From: Candidatus Aminicenans sakinawicola JGI OTU-1 | GTDB taxonomy: Bacteria > Acidobacteriota > Aminicenantia > Aminicenantales > Aminicenantaceae | Length of the DNA stretch: 44,633 nt | NCBI GenBank assembly: GCA_000493965.1 | Contig: AWNV01000003.1 | Coordinates: 100,456 to 145,088 of the forward strand | Direction of reading: 5' to 3' | Part shown: positions 22,534 to 31,209 of the stretch, piece by piece | Layout of the letters: the number at the start of each line of letters is the position of its first letter | Position numbering within the stretch: position 1 is the stretch's first letter | Position numbers and translations under genes: made by a program | Notes under the pieces: generated by a model | The model's database searches: none | Seen by the model: only the letters and a program-made list of their open reading frames with translations | Told to the model about the DNA's origin: nothing

Positions 22534-24639
22534 TCAATCGTCAAGAGTCTGAATCCAAAAAAAATCAATACAAATTTCTGGAGCTTTTATTTCGTGTGAG
22601 GCGCCTAAATATTCAAGAGTTAGGTTGTGTTTACCAGTTTCCAATTCAACCGGTCCAAAAGAAAAATTGCGGAGGAGTGTCCGGTATGATCTATGAAGAT
22701 TGATGATTCGATCGTCTTTCGCTATGGGTTTGCCATCCAAAATTACCCGGATTTTTCCCGATTTGGGTGTTAAGGCTGCTGTTAAATAAATCCGTTTTTT
22801 TCCTTTTTGCGCAATAGGGATTGTAAAATTTTTACTTTCTCCTTCTTTTTGAGGATTCCAAACAAGCAGCTGACTATCGGCCCAGAGACGACCTTTTCTT
22901 ATAATAGTCGATTCCTTATTAAGGATGATTTCTTCTGCCGAATAAAAAACGGAATTCCGCGCACCGAACCTTGAAGCCGGGTGCCATTCGTCGGGAAGGC
23001 TTAAATGTCTTAAATCTTCTTCCATAATCGCTTGATGATCGTCAGTAAGACCTGGTTTGGCATAATGATAAGCAATACGAGCATACGAGACTCCGTGTGT
23101 TCGCTCGTGGCTAAATAGCTCCATAAAAAATCTCATATTTTCATGAAATGGGATTGGATCAAGAATGTGCCAGCGATAATTGGTGACAAAACCTCGGTTA
23201 CCCGGTCCGTCATTTCGTGGTTGACCACAATAGGGAAAGCAGAAAATATCTGGAGATGACCATGAATAGTTATAATAATCTTCTGAACCAGTGCCAAAAA
23301 TGGAAGGAACAAAATCGTCATCAACGAATACTTTTTCATCACCTTCTCCCCACCAGTTACCCCACGGTGTCGGGATTGGAGATGGGTTCAATAAATATGA
23401 TGTTGTGCCAACATATACACCTTCTCCGTTGGCCAAAAGGAATGGCAAATCTTGAACATCCTGGTTGGAAGCAACAATATTATGATTCACTCGCCACCTA
23501 GCTCTAAAGTGCATACTGTTATTATCCCAGGTGAAGTCCATCGGTAAAACCTCTCCTTTAATATTTACTGTTTCCTCACCCTGGTTTTCGAACATAATTT
23601 GGATAGAATCTTGAAAAGGCATCACATAACGACAGGTCATTTTTCCGTTGGATGTTACGCTAAATGGCAACGATTTGTAGGGATTAACACCCGGCGCAGC
23701 ACCGAAAAAATCACCTACAGGCGATTGAACTTGTCCCCAAGAATAGCCATCACATTTAATATGGAGAACCGTTTGTCTTAATGCTTTATCCAAATTATCT
23801 CCCGTAAGGCGCAAGGAAAATCGCTCAATGGCTGCGGGACCTTCCATCAAGAAAGCTTGTAGTTTTTCTCCAGCCGGAACAGTTACATCGAAATTTTGGG
23901 ATTGTTTTTTTGATTTAGTTGTGAAATTCATATCCGGATCAGAGAGTGCCAGAGTTATTCTATCAATTACATCTTTATAAGTTAAAATATCATTTGGTTG
24001 GAATGAAGTAATTGAAATATTTGCTGGATACAGTCGAAACTGAATTTGGTAAAAGTGAATTTCTTTTACATTACCTATCCATTCTATACGGATTCGCTTT
24101 GCAAATGGAATCGGTGCATAAGAGGCATCCCGTTGATAAATTGTTTTACCAAATCGCTCGCTGTTGATTTCTTTTATTTCCGGGAAATTACTATAAGGTC
24201 GTCTGAAAAAAGAATCGGCTTCGCCTTCATATAAAGGATTATTCATATCATCAATATAAACTCGAAGTTTTCCAGAAATAGAAGCTGTCCAAAGTCGAAC
24301 AATTGCACCTGATCCTTTAACATCTGCCATAAGATATTCTCCAATACCAGATTCATCAGGTTCTTTTAGAACTTCTTCGAAATTTGGAATTGGTTCGCCA
24401 CCGAAACCATCAGAATTGGCAAACCAATCTGGACCACCGGGAAGTGTGCTTCGATGGTCAAATGATGAGAATTGAACCATGCGAAATTCGGGATTAGGAA
24501 ATTTTGCTAATGCGGTCATATCAATCATCTCTTCAAATAGAGATCCAGTTGTTATGATCGAACGATTCTGACTGAATCCATTTGATAAGATAGAAGCACA
24601 AATAAAGGTCATTAAGACTAACAGACTTTTTCTCTTCAT
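22534..24639 (-). CDS. GH172 (DUF2961) family exported glycosidase
   Basis: 701 residues. Signal peptide (MKRKSLLVLMTFICASILSNGFSQ), then the DUF2961 catalytic jelly-roll region: MVQFSSFDHRSTLPGGPDWFANSDGFGGEPIPN (near 55-87), GVNPYKSLPFSVTSNGKMTCRYVMPFQDS (about 320-348) and GTGSEDYYNYSWSSPDIFCFPYCGQPRNDGPGNRGFVTNYRWHILDPIPF (about 460-510) with the conserved acidic G-S-E-D-Y. A C-terminal beta-sandwich (about 590-700) may bind carbohydrate. Characterised GH172 members are alpha-D-fructofuranosidase/difructose-dianhydride enzymes and alpha-D-arabinofuranosidases, acting as oligomers. Here it stands near an L-arabinose catabolic module, which supports a furanosidase role. The sugar itself is not shown by the sequence. 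Promoter module C lies about 90 bp upstream. Confidence 0.85.
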   Translation of the reverse strand: MKRKSLLVLMTFICASILSNGFSQNRSIITTGSLFEEMIDMTALAKFPNPEFRMVQFSSFDHRSTLPGGPDWFANSDGFGGEPIPNFEEVLKEPDESGIGEYLMADVKGSGAIVRLWTASISGKLRVYIDDMNNPLYEGEADSFFRRPYSNFPEIKEINSERFGKTIYQRDASYAPIPFAKRIRIEWIGNVKEIHFYQIQFRLYPANISITSFQPNDILTYKDVIDRITLALSDPDMNFTTKSKKQSQNFDVTVPAGEKLQAFLMEGPAAIERFSLRLTGDNLDKALRQTVLHIKCDGYSWGQVQSPVGDFFGAAPGVNPYKSLPFSVTSNGKMTCRYVMPFQDSIQIMFENQGEETVNIKGEVLPMDFTWDNNSMHFRARWRVNHNIVASNQDVQDLPFLLANGEGVYVGTTSYLLNPSPIPTPWGNWWGEGDEKVFVDDDFVPSIFGTGSEDYYNYSWSSPDIFCFPYCGQPRNDGPGNRGFVTNYRWHILDPIPFHENMRFFMELFSHERTHGVSYARIAYHYAKPGLTDDHQAIMEEDLRHLSLPDEWHPASRFGARNSVFYSAEEIILNKESTIIRKGRLWADSQLLVWNPQKEGESKNFTIPIAQKGKKRIYLTAALTPKSGKIRVILDGKPIAKDDRIINLHRSYRTLLRNFSFGPVELETGKHNLTLEYLGASHEIKAPEICIDFFWIQTLDD

Positions 24640-24723
24640 TTCAACCTCTCTTTTGTTTAGTAAAATTGTAGCTGATAAATTCTAACAATACAAATTTTCA
24701 CCTTCTGAGCTGCTATATTAAAA

Positions 24724-24753
24724 ATAATACATAGAGCAAACATAAACTGTCAA
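24724..24753 (-). promoter_or_regulatory. Promoter module C: TTGACA / 18 bp / TATTAT
   Basis: On the minus strand TTGACA (24748-24753), 18 bp, TATTAT (24724-24729), inside a repeat of about 75-90 bp (about 24690-24780) shared with modules B and D. It points at the GH172 gene, whose ATG is about 85 bp downstream. The CTCAGAAGGTG leader start also matches module B. Confidence 0.8.
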
Positions 24754-24779
24754 CAAGAAGTCTGCAGGAAATAGAGAAT

Positions 24780-24845
24780 CATCCATTCACCCCATTCATC
24801 ACGTCTCTTGGCATGACAAGATGGACAGAATCCCCGGGTCCTGCA
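24780..24845 (-). pseudogene. Zinc-finger relic of an IS91-type transposase
   Basis: 22 codons in one frame read TRGFCPSCHAKRRDEWGEWM, the zinc-binding N-terminal signature of IS91-family transposases (FCPSCHAKR...EWGEW). The frame runs without a stop into promoter module C (ILYFLQTSC and stop), so the break point is exactly at 24779/24780. Too short to be functional. Confidence 0.75.
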
Positions 24846-24857
24846 GGAAATCGGAAA

Positions 24858-25112
24858 TTAGCTGGTTACTATTAAACCAGACAGCATGGGCCTTTTCCCG
24901 CCAGATGTTGTTCCCGGGTTCCGGCATGTCCGTATGATCCTGAAAACACCATCTTTTATCCTCTCGATCTTATCCTTCGTTTGGATGGTTGTGCTTTTAT
25001 ATGGAACCAGTTTACCTATCCGAATATCATCTTCGATCAAATACCAGGAATTTTGATATTCTTCCCACATGAATTTGCCAGCAGGCTGCTGGAAAGTCAT
25101 AAAAAAAAGCAA
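24858..25112 (-). pseudogene. Fragment of an exported carbohydrate-active or unknown protein
   Basis: 84 codons: PAGKFMWEEYQNSWYLIEDDIRIGKLVPYKSTTIQTKDKIERIKDGVFRIIRTCRNPGTT, then a divergent tail. The first 60 residues look like a conserved N-terminal beta-domain of a larger enzyme, perhaps related to the GH36-like gene just upstream. There is no signal peptide or catalytic residue, and the frame ends shortly before the IS91 relic. Probably a broken gene. Identity not established. Confidence 0.4.
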
Positions 25113-25149
25113 GGATTGGGATAGCTTTGAAACAGGTGTATTTGATCAC

Positions 25150-26571
25150 TCATTTTTTTTGGTCAGGCGTAATAATCCTGTCAGAATTCTCCAAAAAAGA
25201 AATACTCCAGTCGACTAAAGTATCACTCACGCTTAGAATATGGAAATCAATTATGTTTGGTCGAACCGTATGAAGATCATAAATACCCGAGCTCAGCAAT
25301 GCATGGTCAACCTGAAATCTATTGGGATAATAAATCTGTATAACATAACTATCGTCTGGAACAACCTGACTTGACCCAGAAAGTATATTTGTGGAATTAT
25401 CATAATTTAAATTTTTCAGACTAATCCCACCCTGACTTATATGCCTATTAATTGATACAACCCATGGACAATCCCGATTTTTATGAATAGAGTAAACATC
25501 AATATCATGATGATTAGGAGGTGAACAACTAAAACCCTGAGAATAAACTCCAACTAATTCCTCTTTCCAGAAATCATAAACAATATATTCACCTGCTGAG
25601 TCAAGTCCTAATTCAGTAAAATCAATACAAGTCAAATTATTTTTAGAAAAATCAGTATTCGCAACTACCAGCCAGTTATCAAAGGATCTATTAACTTCTA
25701 AACACAACAAGGTTGGAGCATTGTCCATTTTATATAGTTCCAATGGTTTTGTCTTAATAGTCGGCAAAATCTTCTTATACATTTCAACTTTTTCAGGGGA
25801 TAACTTCTGTGGAATATCGCTAAATGTGAACATTGTGCCTGTTAATCCAATAAGCGTAATCCATGAACGGCTCTCCGCTAAATTACATCCGCTTAATACT
25901 ATATGATCGGGATCGTCAATCCAGCATATATTGTGTTCATACAGATACTTTGCAAGATCATCAGCAGCTGGTTTTGGTCCTCTATTCCATCCAGTATCTT
26001 TATCGCCTCCAATTCTAATTGCATGCGGATTTCCTATATTTTCCGGGATTCGGCTCCAGCAGGAAAGTACAAATTTGTCACCAACTGAGTTAACTAATTT
26101 TCCCCATGCATATCGATATGCATCCTGCCAGGTTGTCCCTTTTGAAAGAAAATAATCAGATCCCTGGGTATATGCCTCATGAGCGACATGCATTTGGCCA
26201 TCAATTTTAAAAAAATCATAACCATCAGTATCCATAGCATAGATACCTTTTAAAATCCAGTTTTCAAGCGCTTCATCAACAGAGCCATCAGCAAACCAGG
26301 GACCGTGCCATCCTATATTTGAAGTTGCAAGGGGACCATCTTTGTTTTTTCTAACCCACCAGTCTGGATGATTTTCAACAGTATCCGAATTTGAAACATC
26401 AAAAGGGCTTAACCATATCCCGGCTTTAAATCCTTTTTGGTGGATATAATCAGCCAGATTATCCATACCGCCGGAAAACCGTTCATTGCCTCTTGTCCAG
26501 TCAACATCAGTGGGAATCTGGTACAATCCACCTCCTCTACTTCCGACAAACCATTCATCTTCACTTATCAT
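25150..26571 (-). CDS. GH36/GH27-like alpha-galactosidase-type protein, probably N-terminally truncated
   Basis: 473 residues starting inside the catalytic barrel. GGMDNLADYIHQKGFKAGIWLSPFDVS is the standard block after the DDGW motif, here degraded to SEDEWFVG at the very start. The nucleophile region is AMDTDGYDFFKIDGQ (K-x-D), followed by FVLSCWSRIPE and a W-I-D-D-P block that may hold the acid/base. A C-terminal beta-domain follows. No signal peptide is present although relatives are exported, and an in-frame stop lies four codons before the ATG. Upstream, on the same strand, 26582-26800 contains open but frame-shifted coding-like stretches (ENLPFWWSWHKEI). The 5' end has probably decayed or been replaced, so activity is doubtful. 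Confidence 0.65.
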   Translation of the reverse strand: MISEDEWFVGSRGGGLYQIPTDVDWTRGNERFSGGMDNLADYIHQKGFKAGIWLSPFDVSNSDTVENHPDWWVRKNKDGPLATSNIGWHGPWFADGSVDEALENWILKGIYAMDTDGYDFFKIDGQMHVAHEAYTQGSDYFLSKGTTWQDAYRYAWGKLVNSVGDKFVLSCWSRIPENIGNPHAIRIGGDKDTGWNRGPKPAADDLAKYLYEHNICWIDDPDHIVLSGCNLAESRSWITLIGLTGTMFTFSDIPQKLSPEKVEMYKKILPTIKTKPLELYKMDNAPTLLCLEVNRSFDNWLVVANTDFSKNNLTCIDFTELGLDSAGEYIVYDFWKEELVGVYSQGFSCSPPNHHDIDVYSIHKNRDCPWVVSINRHISQGGISLKNLNYDNSTNILSGSSQVVPDDSYVIQIYYPNRFQVDHALLSSGIYDLHTVRPNIIDFHILSVSDTLVDWSISFLENSDRIITPDQKK

Positions 26572-26813
26572 AACATAACGATTGCTCTATTTTATTTCAA
26601 TCATTATCTCTTTGTGCCAAGACCACCAAAAAGGAAGGTTTTCTTTTAACATCCGAAAGATGATAGTCAACATACGCCTTGCTTCAGCGGCCTCTGCAGG
26701 ATTTGGACCTTTTATCTGTCTTTATCTTCGCCTTGGCTGTAGCTTTTACCTCTTTAGGATGGGTAATAGTAACATCAATGCTTAATTCATCCGGAAGATC
26801 TATCATGGTATAG

Positions 26814-26905
26814 CTCGAGCGGTTTGGAGATATCCTCATTCTCTATTTCCTGCGGACTTCTTGTTGACAGGATATATTTGTTCTATGTATTATTGTTAAT
26901 GAATC
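26814..26905 (+). repeat. Promoter-repeat family, full copy D (plus strand)
   Basis: The longest copy: starts CTCGAG, continues GGTTTGGAGATATCC and GACTTCTTGTTGACAG, and ends TTGTTAATGAATCAGC. Fragment A shares the first 35 bp; B and C share the last 65-70 bp in the opposite orientation. Confidence 0.75.
26864..26893 (+). promoter_or_regulatory. Promoter module D: TTGACA / 18 bp / TATTAT
   Basis: TTGACA at 26864-26869, 18 bp, TATTAT at 26888-26893, matching modules B and C base for base at most positions. It points right, toward the M64 peptidase gene 230 bp away, across a racemase relic that would form an untranslated leader. Confidence 0.75.
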
Positions 26906-26908
26906 AGC

Positions 26909-27067
26909 TTTATCGGAAAATGTGCCGAAGAGACCAAGGTCGGTGATTATAAGGCGATAGTGCAGTCGATAAGCGGCAGGGCCTGGGTGACGGGTATTCA
27001 GGAGTTCGTGCTAGACCCGGATGACCCGTTCCCGACCGGTTTTTATTTGGGGCATAAAGACCCGTAA
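26909..27067 (+). pseudogene. C-terminal relic of proline racemase/4-hydroxyproline epimerase
   Basis: Open frame reading GKCAEETKVGDYKAIVQSISGRAWVTGIQEFVLDPDDPFPTGF, with a stop at 27065. This is the conserved C-terminus of the proline racemase family (I-x-G-x-A-W/Y-x-T-G, F-V-x-D-P-x-D-P-F/L-x-x-G-F). Both catalytic Cys blocks are missing. The relic begins right after promoter module D. Confidence 0.8.
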
Positions 27068-27130
27068 TACGGCGGAATGTGAACATCTGCTGATCAATAG
27101 TCACTGTTTTTACAAGTTAAGAGGTGTAAT

Positions 27131-28573
27131 ATGAAAAAGATTACTGCAGTAATTGTTTTTATGATTACGTCTGCTGTTCTTTCTGCAGGCGAGAGTATCC
27201 GCTTCGATGATTACTTTATCGATAAGACTATGCGGATTGATTTTCTTATGACGGGTAACACCGACTGTGAAATAATTACTATCGACCAGATCTATCAGCA
27301 GGGGATATTGGCGGGCAACCCGGATAAACTGATAGAGGAGTTCAATAACGGATCATACTATATAAAAGTTTACAGTATAAACTCAAACAAACTTATATAT
27401 TCAAGGGGCTTTAGTTGTCTTTTCGCAGAATACAAGACAACAAAGCAGGCTAAAAAGGGAGCGAATAAAACATACCTGCAGTCGGCTCTTATTCCATTTC
27501 CTAAAAAAGCGATCATGTTCGTTGTAGAGGCAAGGAACAGGAAAAATATTCTGCATCAGGTCTTTACAGAGAAGATTGATCCTGCTGATGCCAATATTAT
27601 AAAGGAAGAGGCTAATAAAAATGACAGAGTATATGAGGTGTTAAAGAACGGCGACCCGCACAAGAAGGTTGATTTTGTTTTCGTAGCCGAGGGTTACACG
27701 GCGGAGCAGTGGGATAAATTCACAAAGGACGTGGACCGTTTTACGGAAGTATTATTCACAGTAAAGCCTTACAAGAACAATAAGGAAAAATTTAATATTT
27801 ACGGCGTACTGAGGCCGTCGTCTGACAGCGGAGTCGATGAGCCGAGAAAGGGAAAATTCAGGAATACTGCCGTCAGCGCCTCATATAACGCACTTGACCT
27901 TGACAGGTATTTATTAGTGGATGATATGAAAGCGATGAGGGACATTGCATCGGCTGTTCCGTATGATGCTCTGATAGTCATAGCAAATATCGACCGTTAC
28001 GGAGGCGGGGGGATATATAATAACTATACTATTTTTACTGCTGACGACGGCAGAAGCGATGAAATTTTTATGCACGAGTTCGGCCACGGATTCGGAGGAC
28101 TTGCCGACGAATACTTTTCATCGAGCGTCTCCTACGAAGAATTTTACCCCGCCGGATTCGAACCTACGGAAGGCAATATTACCGCTCTTCTCGATGTAAA
28201 TAACGTCAAATGGAAAGACCTTCTGACGCCCGGCATACCGGTCCCGACGCCGTGGGGCCAGGAGGAAACAGCACAGCTCGAAGTAGAAAGAAATCAAATC
28301 CGTCAAAAGCTTCACTCCGATGATATTACAGAACAGCAGCGATCAGAACTCAAAACCCAAAGCAGGGAAATCCGTCAGAAAATCAGCGAAGTCCGCAAAA
28401 AATATGGTGAACTTTATGACGGCAAGATAGGCGTTTTCGAGGGAGCCGGTTACCAGGCCAAGGGACTCTACCGCTCCGAAATTACAATCGCAATGTTCAA
28501 TGCGAAAACTTTCAGCTATGGCCCGGTAAGCGAACGATGTATTACCAAAGTTATCGAACATTACACGGATTAG
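27131..28573 (+). CDS. Exported M64-family (IgA peptidase-like) zinc metallopeptidase
   Basis: 480 residues. Signal peptide (MKKITAVIVFMITSAVLSAG). The N-terminal domain (about 25-160) has the M64 N-terminal pattern. The catalytic domain begins KVDFVFVAEGYTAEQWDKFTKDVDRF. The zinc motif is His315-Glu-Phe-Gly-His319 in MHEFGHGFGGLADEY. Conserved LTPGIPVPTPWG and VGVFEGAGYQAKGLYRSE-type blocks follow. Two features stand out. An inserted, strongly charged helix (about 378-432, EETAQLEVERNQIRQKLHSDD...QKISEVRKKYG) is predicted to be a coiled coil. The C-terminal metal-proximal block ends ITIAMFNA rather than the more common Cys-containing version. It probably degrades extracellular protein or peptides. 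It is driven by promoter module D and convergent with the arabinose module. Confidence 0.88.
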   Translation: MKKITAVIVFMITSAVLSAGESIRFDDYFIDKTMRIDFLMTGNTDCEIITIDQIYQQGILAGNPDKLIEEFNNGSYYIKVYSINSNKLIYSRGFSCLFAEYKTTKQAKKGANKTYLQSALIPFPKKAIMFVVEARNRKNILHQVFTEKIDPADANIIKEEANKNDRVYEVLKNGDPHKKVDFVFVAEGYTAEQWDKFTKDVDRFTEVLFTVKPYKNNKEKFNIYGVLRPSSDSGVDEPRKGKFRNTAVSASYNALDLDRYLLVDDMKAMRDIASAVPYDALIVIANIDRYGGGGIYNNYTIFTADDGRSDEIFMHEFGHGFGGLADEYFSSSVSYEEFYPAGFEPTEGNITALLDVNNVKWKDLLTPGIPVPTPWGQEETAQLEVERNQIRQKLHSDDITEQQRSELKTQSREIRQKISEVRKKYGELYDGKIGVFEGAGYQAKGLYRSEITIAMFNAKTFSYGPVSERCITKVIEHYTD

Positions 28574-28640
28574 GTTATTAAAAAAATAAAGCAACTCAAA
28601 AAAGCAAATTCTTATGTTTACCAAAGATAACAGCTTTGCT

Positions 28641-29678
28641 TCAGTCAAATTGAATTATCGCTTTTACAACACCATCACGGTAATCTGCAGCCAGTTCAAA
28701 TGCCTCTACCGAGTCTTCCAGGGGAAAACTGTGCGTTGCCATAAAACCTACATCAACCCGCCGTGTCTCAACGAGATCAATTGCAGTCTGAATACAATCG
28801 TTCTGCCTGCGGACATTCTGAATACAGATTTCCTTCCGCCGCATCTTATGAACATCAAAAGATATCCGCTCAAGCTCAGGAATGCCCAGGATCATAAGCT
28901 TCCCTCCGGGTTTCAATAATTCTACTGCCTGATCGACAGCAGCCTGGTCTCCGCAGCACTCAAATACTGCATCCAGCAAATCAGGCTCTCTTGCCTTAAT
29001 ATCTTCAACCACATCGATTTTGTCTGTATTACCTGCCCAGGATGCTCCGGCGTTCATTGCAGCATCAAGTCGTTCATCAATTCTATCGGTCATATAGACA
29101 GAACTGATCCCAGATGCCCTGGCAGCAAGCAGGACACTCAATCCAATAGGCCCGGAACCGAGAATTCCTGCTGTCTTTACTCCTGTTTTATTCAATAACT
29201 TGACTGAATAGACACCAATCGATAAAGGCTCTATTAAAGCACCCTGTTTCAGCGTTGTGTCTTCTCTAATCTTATAGCAGTTCTCCTCGGGTACAACGAT
29301 AAATTCTGACAGGCAGCCTTCCATTTGTCCCGGACAGCCCAGGAAAAGAAGATTTTCGCATGTATTAGGCCTGCCCATCAAACACTGACTGCACATTCCA
29401 CAGGATATTGCGGGATCTACGACAACACGGTCTCCACGCTTCAGTTGTGTTACTCCGGCTCCGGTTTTTTCTACGGCTGCTGCACATTCGTGCCCGACAA
29501 TAAATGGATATTTTACAGTTTGGTCACCGATTCGGCCCGACAAATAATAATGAAGATCAGAACCGCATATTCCAACAGCACCCGGCTTAAGCAGGACATC
29601 CGTGTCTTTTTTAAGCTGCGGACAAGGAACCTCCCTCAATTCAATGCTTCTAATTCCAGTTAAAACTGCGGCTTTCAC
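28641..29678 (-). CDS. Zinc-dependent medium-chain dehydrogenase (polyol/sorbitol type)
   Basis: 345 residues. Oxidises or reduces a sugar alcohol with NAD(P). Catalytic zinc ligands are Cys38 in GICGSDLHYY, His in VGHEC (about 64-65) and a Glu. The structural zinc lobe is CGMCSQCLMGRPNTC (about 94-108). The Rossmann motif is GILGSGPIGLSVLLAA (about 170-185). GSDLHYY is typical of sorbitol/xylitol/L-arabinitol or galactitol-phosphate dehydrogenases. It is the last gene of the arabinose module, 43 bp after the isomerase, suggesting interconversion of arabinitol or a related polyol with the pathway sugar. The exact substrate is inferred. Confidence 0.85.
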   Translation of the reverse strand: MKAAVLTGIRSIELREVPCPQLKKDTDVLLKPGAVGICGSDLHYYLSGRIGDQTVKYPFIVGHECAAAVEKTGAGVTQLKRGDRVVVDPAISCGMCSQCLMGRPNTCENLLFLGCPGQMEGCLSEFIVVPEENCYKIREDTTLKQGALIEPLSIGVYSVKLLNKTGVKTAGILGSGPIGLSVLLAARASGISSVYMTDRIDERLDAAMNAGASWAGNTDKIDVVEDIKAREPDLLDAVFECCGDQAAVDQAVELLKPGGKLMILGIPELERISFDVHKMRRKEICIQNVRRQNDCIQTAIDLVETRRVDVGFMATHSFPLEDSVEAFELAADYRDGVVKAIIQFD

Positions 29679-29721
29679 TGACTGCCAGTCTCCATTCCGG
29701 AATTCAATACTATAAAATTAT

Positions 29722-31209
29722 TCATGCTTTCCTGAACGGATTTTCATTCTTGTACAGCATGCCTTCAGGCTGATTAAAATAGATATCATTAACACCCAGC
29801 ATCCTGACTGCTGCAAAAAGCGCTTTCCCGGCATGTTTAAAAGCAACTCCGGCATGATGAGGAAAGCCTTTTTCAATAAGGACATTGCGGTAAAAGCGCC
29901 CCATTTCTTCCACGGCAAATACTCCTATACTGCCAAACGACCTTGGATCAACATCAAGCACTTCACCCTCTGCAACATACGAACAAAGAGTTGCATCTGC
30001 TGCGGACTGCAGCCGGAAAAGAGTAATATCTCCCGGTCTTATTCTCCCTTCAAGCGTTCCTCTTGTAATCATCGGGTCTCTGCCAGACTCTATGAGTCGA
30101 TTCATGATGAGTTGATATTTCATTTCAAAATTCATCATGCATGAAGAAGCTGTATTTCCGCAGTGAAACCCCATAAAAAGGTCATCCGGCTTATATCTTC
30201 CGATTGTGTCTTTTGCCTCCTCATACATATCGTAAGGTACGCTGTTATTTATATCGAGGAGTGTCGCAGGAAGCTCTGTTGCACATGTGGTTATATACTC
30301 GCTTAAAGCCCCATAAATATCTACTTCACAGGAAACAGGAATGCCCTTGGAGGCAAGACGAGAATTTACATAGCAGGGAACAAATCCGAAATTGCTCTCA
30401 AAAGCAGGCCAGCATTTATTTGCAAAAACCGCATATTCCGAAGCTCCAAGGTTTTCATCCATGAACCTGGTCAAAGCTATCTCATACTGAGCAAGTTTCT
30501 CAAGAAGGTCAGGATAATTATTCCCTTTCCCAAGTTCCGCTGCCATATCTTCAGCAACTGCTTTAACAGCAGGGTCACTACCTGCAGATTTGTAAATATC
30601 ATAGAGATCCAGTTCGCTGTTTTCCATGACCTCGACTCCAATATCATAGAGCGGTTTAATGGGAGCATTGCATGCGACGAAATCTTGAGGCCGGGGGCCA
30701 AAAGAGAATATCTTTAATTTTTTTAAACCGAGTATGACCCTTGCAACAGGAAGAAATTCCCTGATCATATCTGCTACTTCTGAGGCTGTGCCTACAGGAT
30801 ATTCCGGAATATAAGGCCTGAGATGCCTCAGCCTGGAATTGTAAGATGTATTTAACAAACCACAGTATGCATCTCCCCTTCCCTCAATTAAATTCTCTTT
30901 TGTTTCTTCTGCAGCAGCGACAATCATGACAGGACCGTCAAATTTTTGTGCAAGAATTGTTGTCGGCCCTTCCGGACCGAAATTCCCAAGAAAAATAACA
31001 AGAGTATTAATATTTTTTTGCCTTATCTCTTCGAGAGCTTTCAGTGTGTCTTTTTCATTTTCAACAATTGTTTCTATCCCTGTAATCTCAACATTCTTTG
31101 CTTTACATTCTTCAATGACTCTTGCTTTCCTCTTATTCGACAGGTCTTGTGGAAAACAGTCTCTGCTTACACCCGCGATTCCCAGGTTAATCTTTGGTAT
31201 GTTATTCAT
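29722..31209 (-). CDS. L-fucose/L-arabinose isomerase-family protein, probable pathway aldose-ketose isomerase
   Basis: 495 residues with the three-domain FucI/AraA-fold pattern: IVENEKDTLKALEEIRQKNINTLVIFLGNFGPEGP in the N-terminal domain, CEVDIYGALSEYITTCATELPATLLDINN in the middle (conserved C/E-x-D metal-site region), and DDLFMGFHCGNTASSC with a C-terminal HHAGVAFKH. It belongs to the broad fucose isomerase-like group rather than to classical E. coli-type AraA. Because it sits between araD (4-bp overlap) and a polyol dehydrogenase, with araB further upstream, conversion of L-arabinose to L-ribulose is the most economical role. Fucose, D-arabinose or another sugar cannot be excluded. Confidence 0.8.
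   Translation of the reverse strand: MNNIPKINLGIAGVSRDCFPQDLSNKRKARVIEECKAKNVEITGIETIVENEKDTLKALEEIRQKNINTLVIFLGNFGPEGPTTILAQKFDGPVMIVAAAEETKENLIEGRGDAYCGLLNTSYNSRLRHLRPYIPEYPVGTASEVADMIREFLPVARVILGLKKLKIFSFGPRPQDFVACNAPIKPLYDIGVEVMENSELDLYDIYKSAGSDPAVKAVAEDMAAELGKGNNYPDLLEKLAQYEIALTRFMDENLGASEYAVFANKCWPAFESNFGFVPCYVNSRLASKGIPVSCEVDIYGALSEYITTCATELPATLLDINNSVPYDMYEEAKDTIGRYKPDDLFMGFHCGNTASSCMMNFEMKYQLIMNRLIESGRDPMITRGTLEGRIRPGDITLFRLQSAADATLCSYVAEGEVLDVDPRSFGSIGVFAVEEMGRFYRNVLIEKGFPHHAGVAFKHAGKALFAAVRMLGVNDIYFNQPEGMLYKNENPFRKA

Larger units (their letters stand above)
26572..27130. other. Gap: decayed coding sequence, promoter module, racemase tail
   Basis: 559 bp. 26582-26810 (minus strand) holds coding-like stretches in two frames (TMIDLPDELSIDVTITHPKEV, then NPAEAAEARRMLTIIFRMLKENLPFWWSWH), apparently one C-terminal region with a frameshift. 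26814-26905 is promoter module D and 26909-27067 a proline-racemase tail (separate entries). AGAGGTG at about 27120 is the ribosome site of the M64 gene. Confidence 0.55.

Noticed and set aside
28614..28919. Plus-strand ORF of 101 residues opposite the dehydrogenase
   Set aside because: Shadow of the dehydrogenase; no domain pattern.
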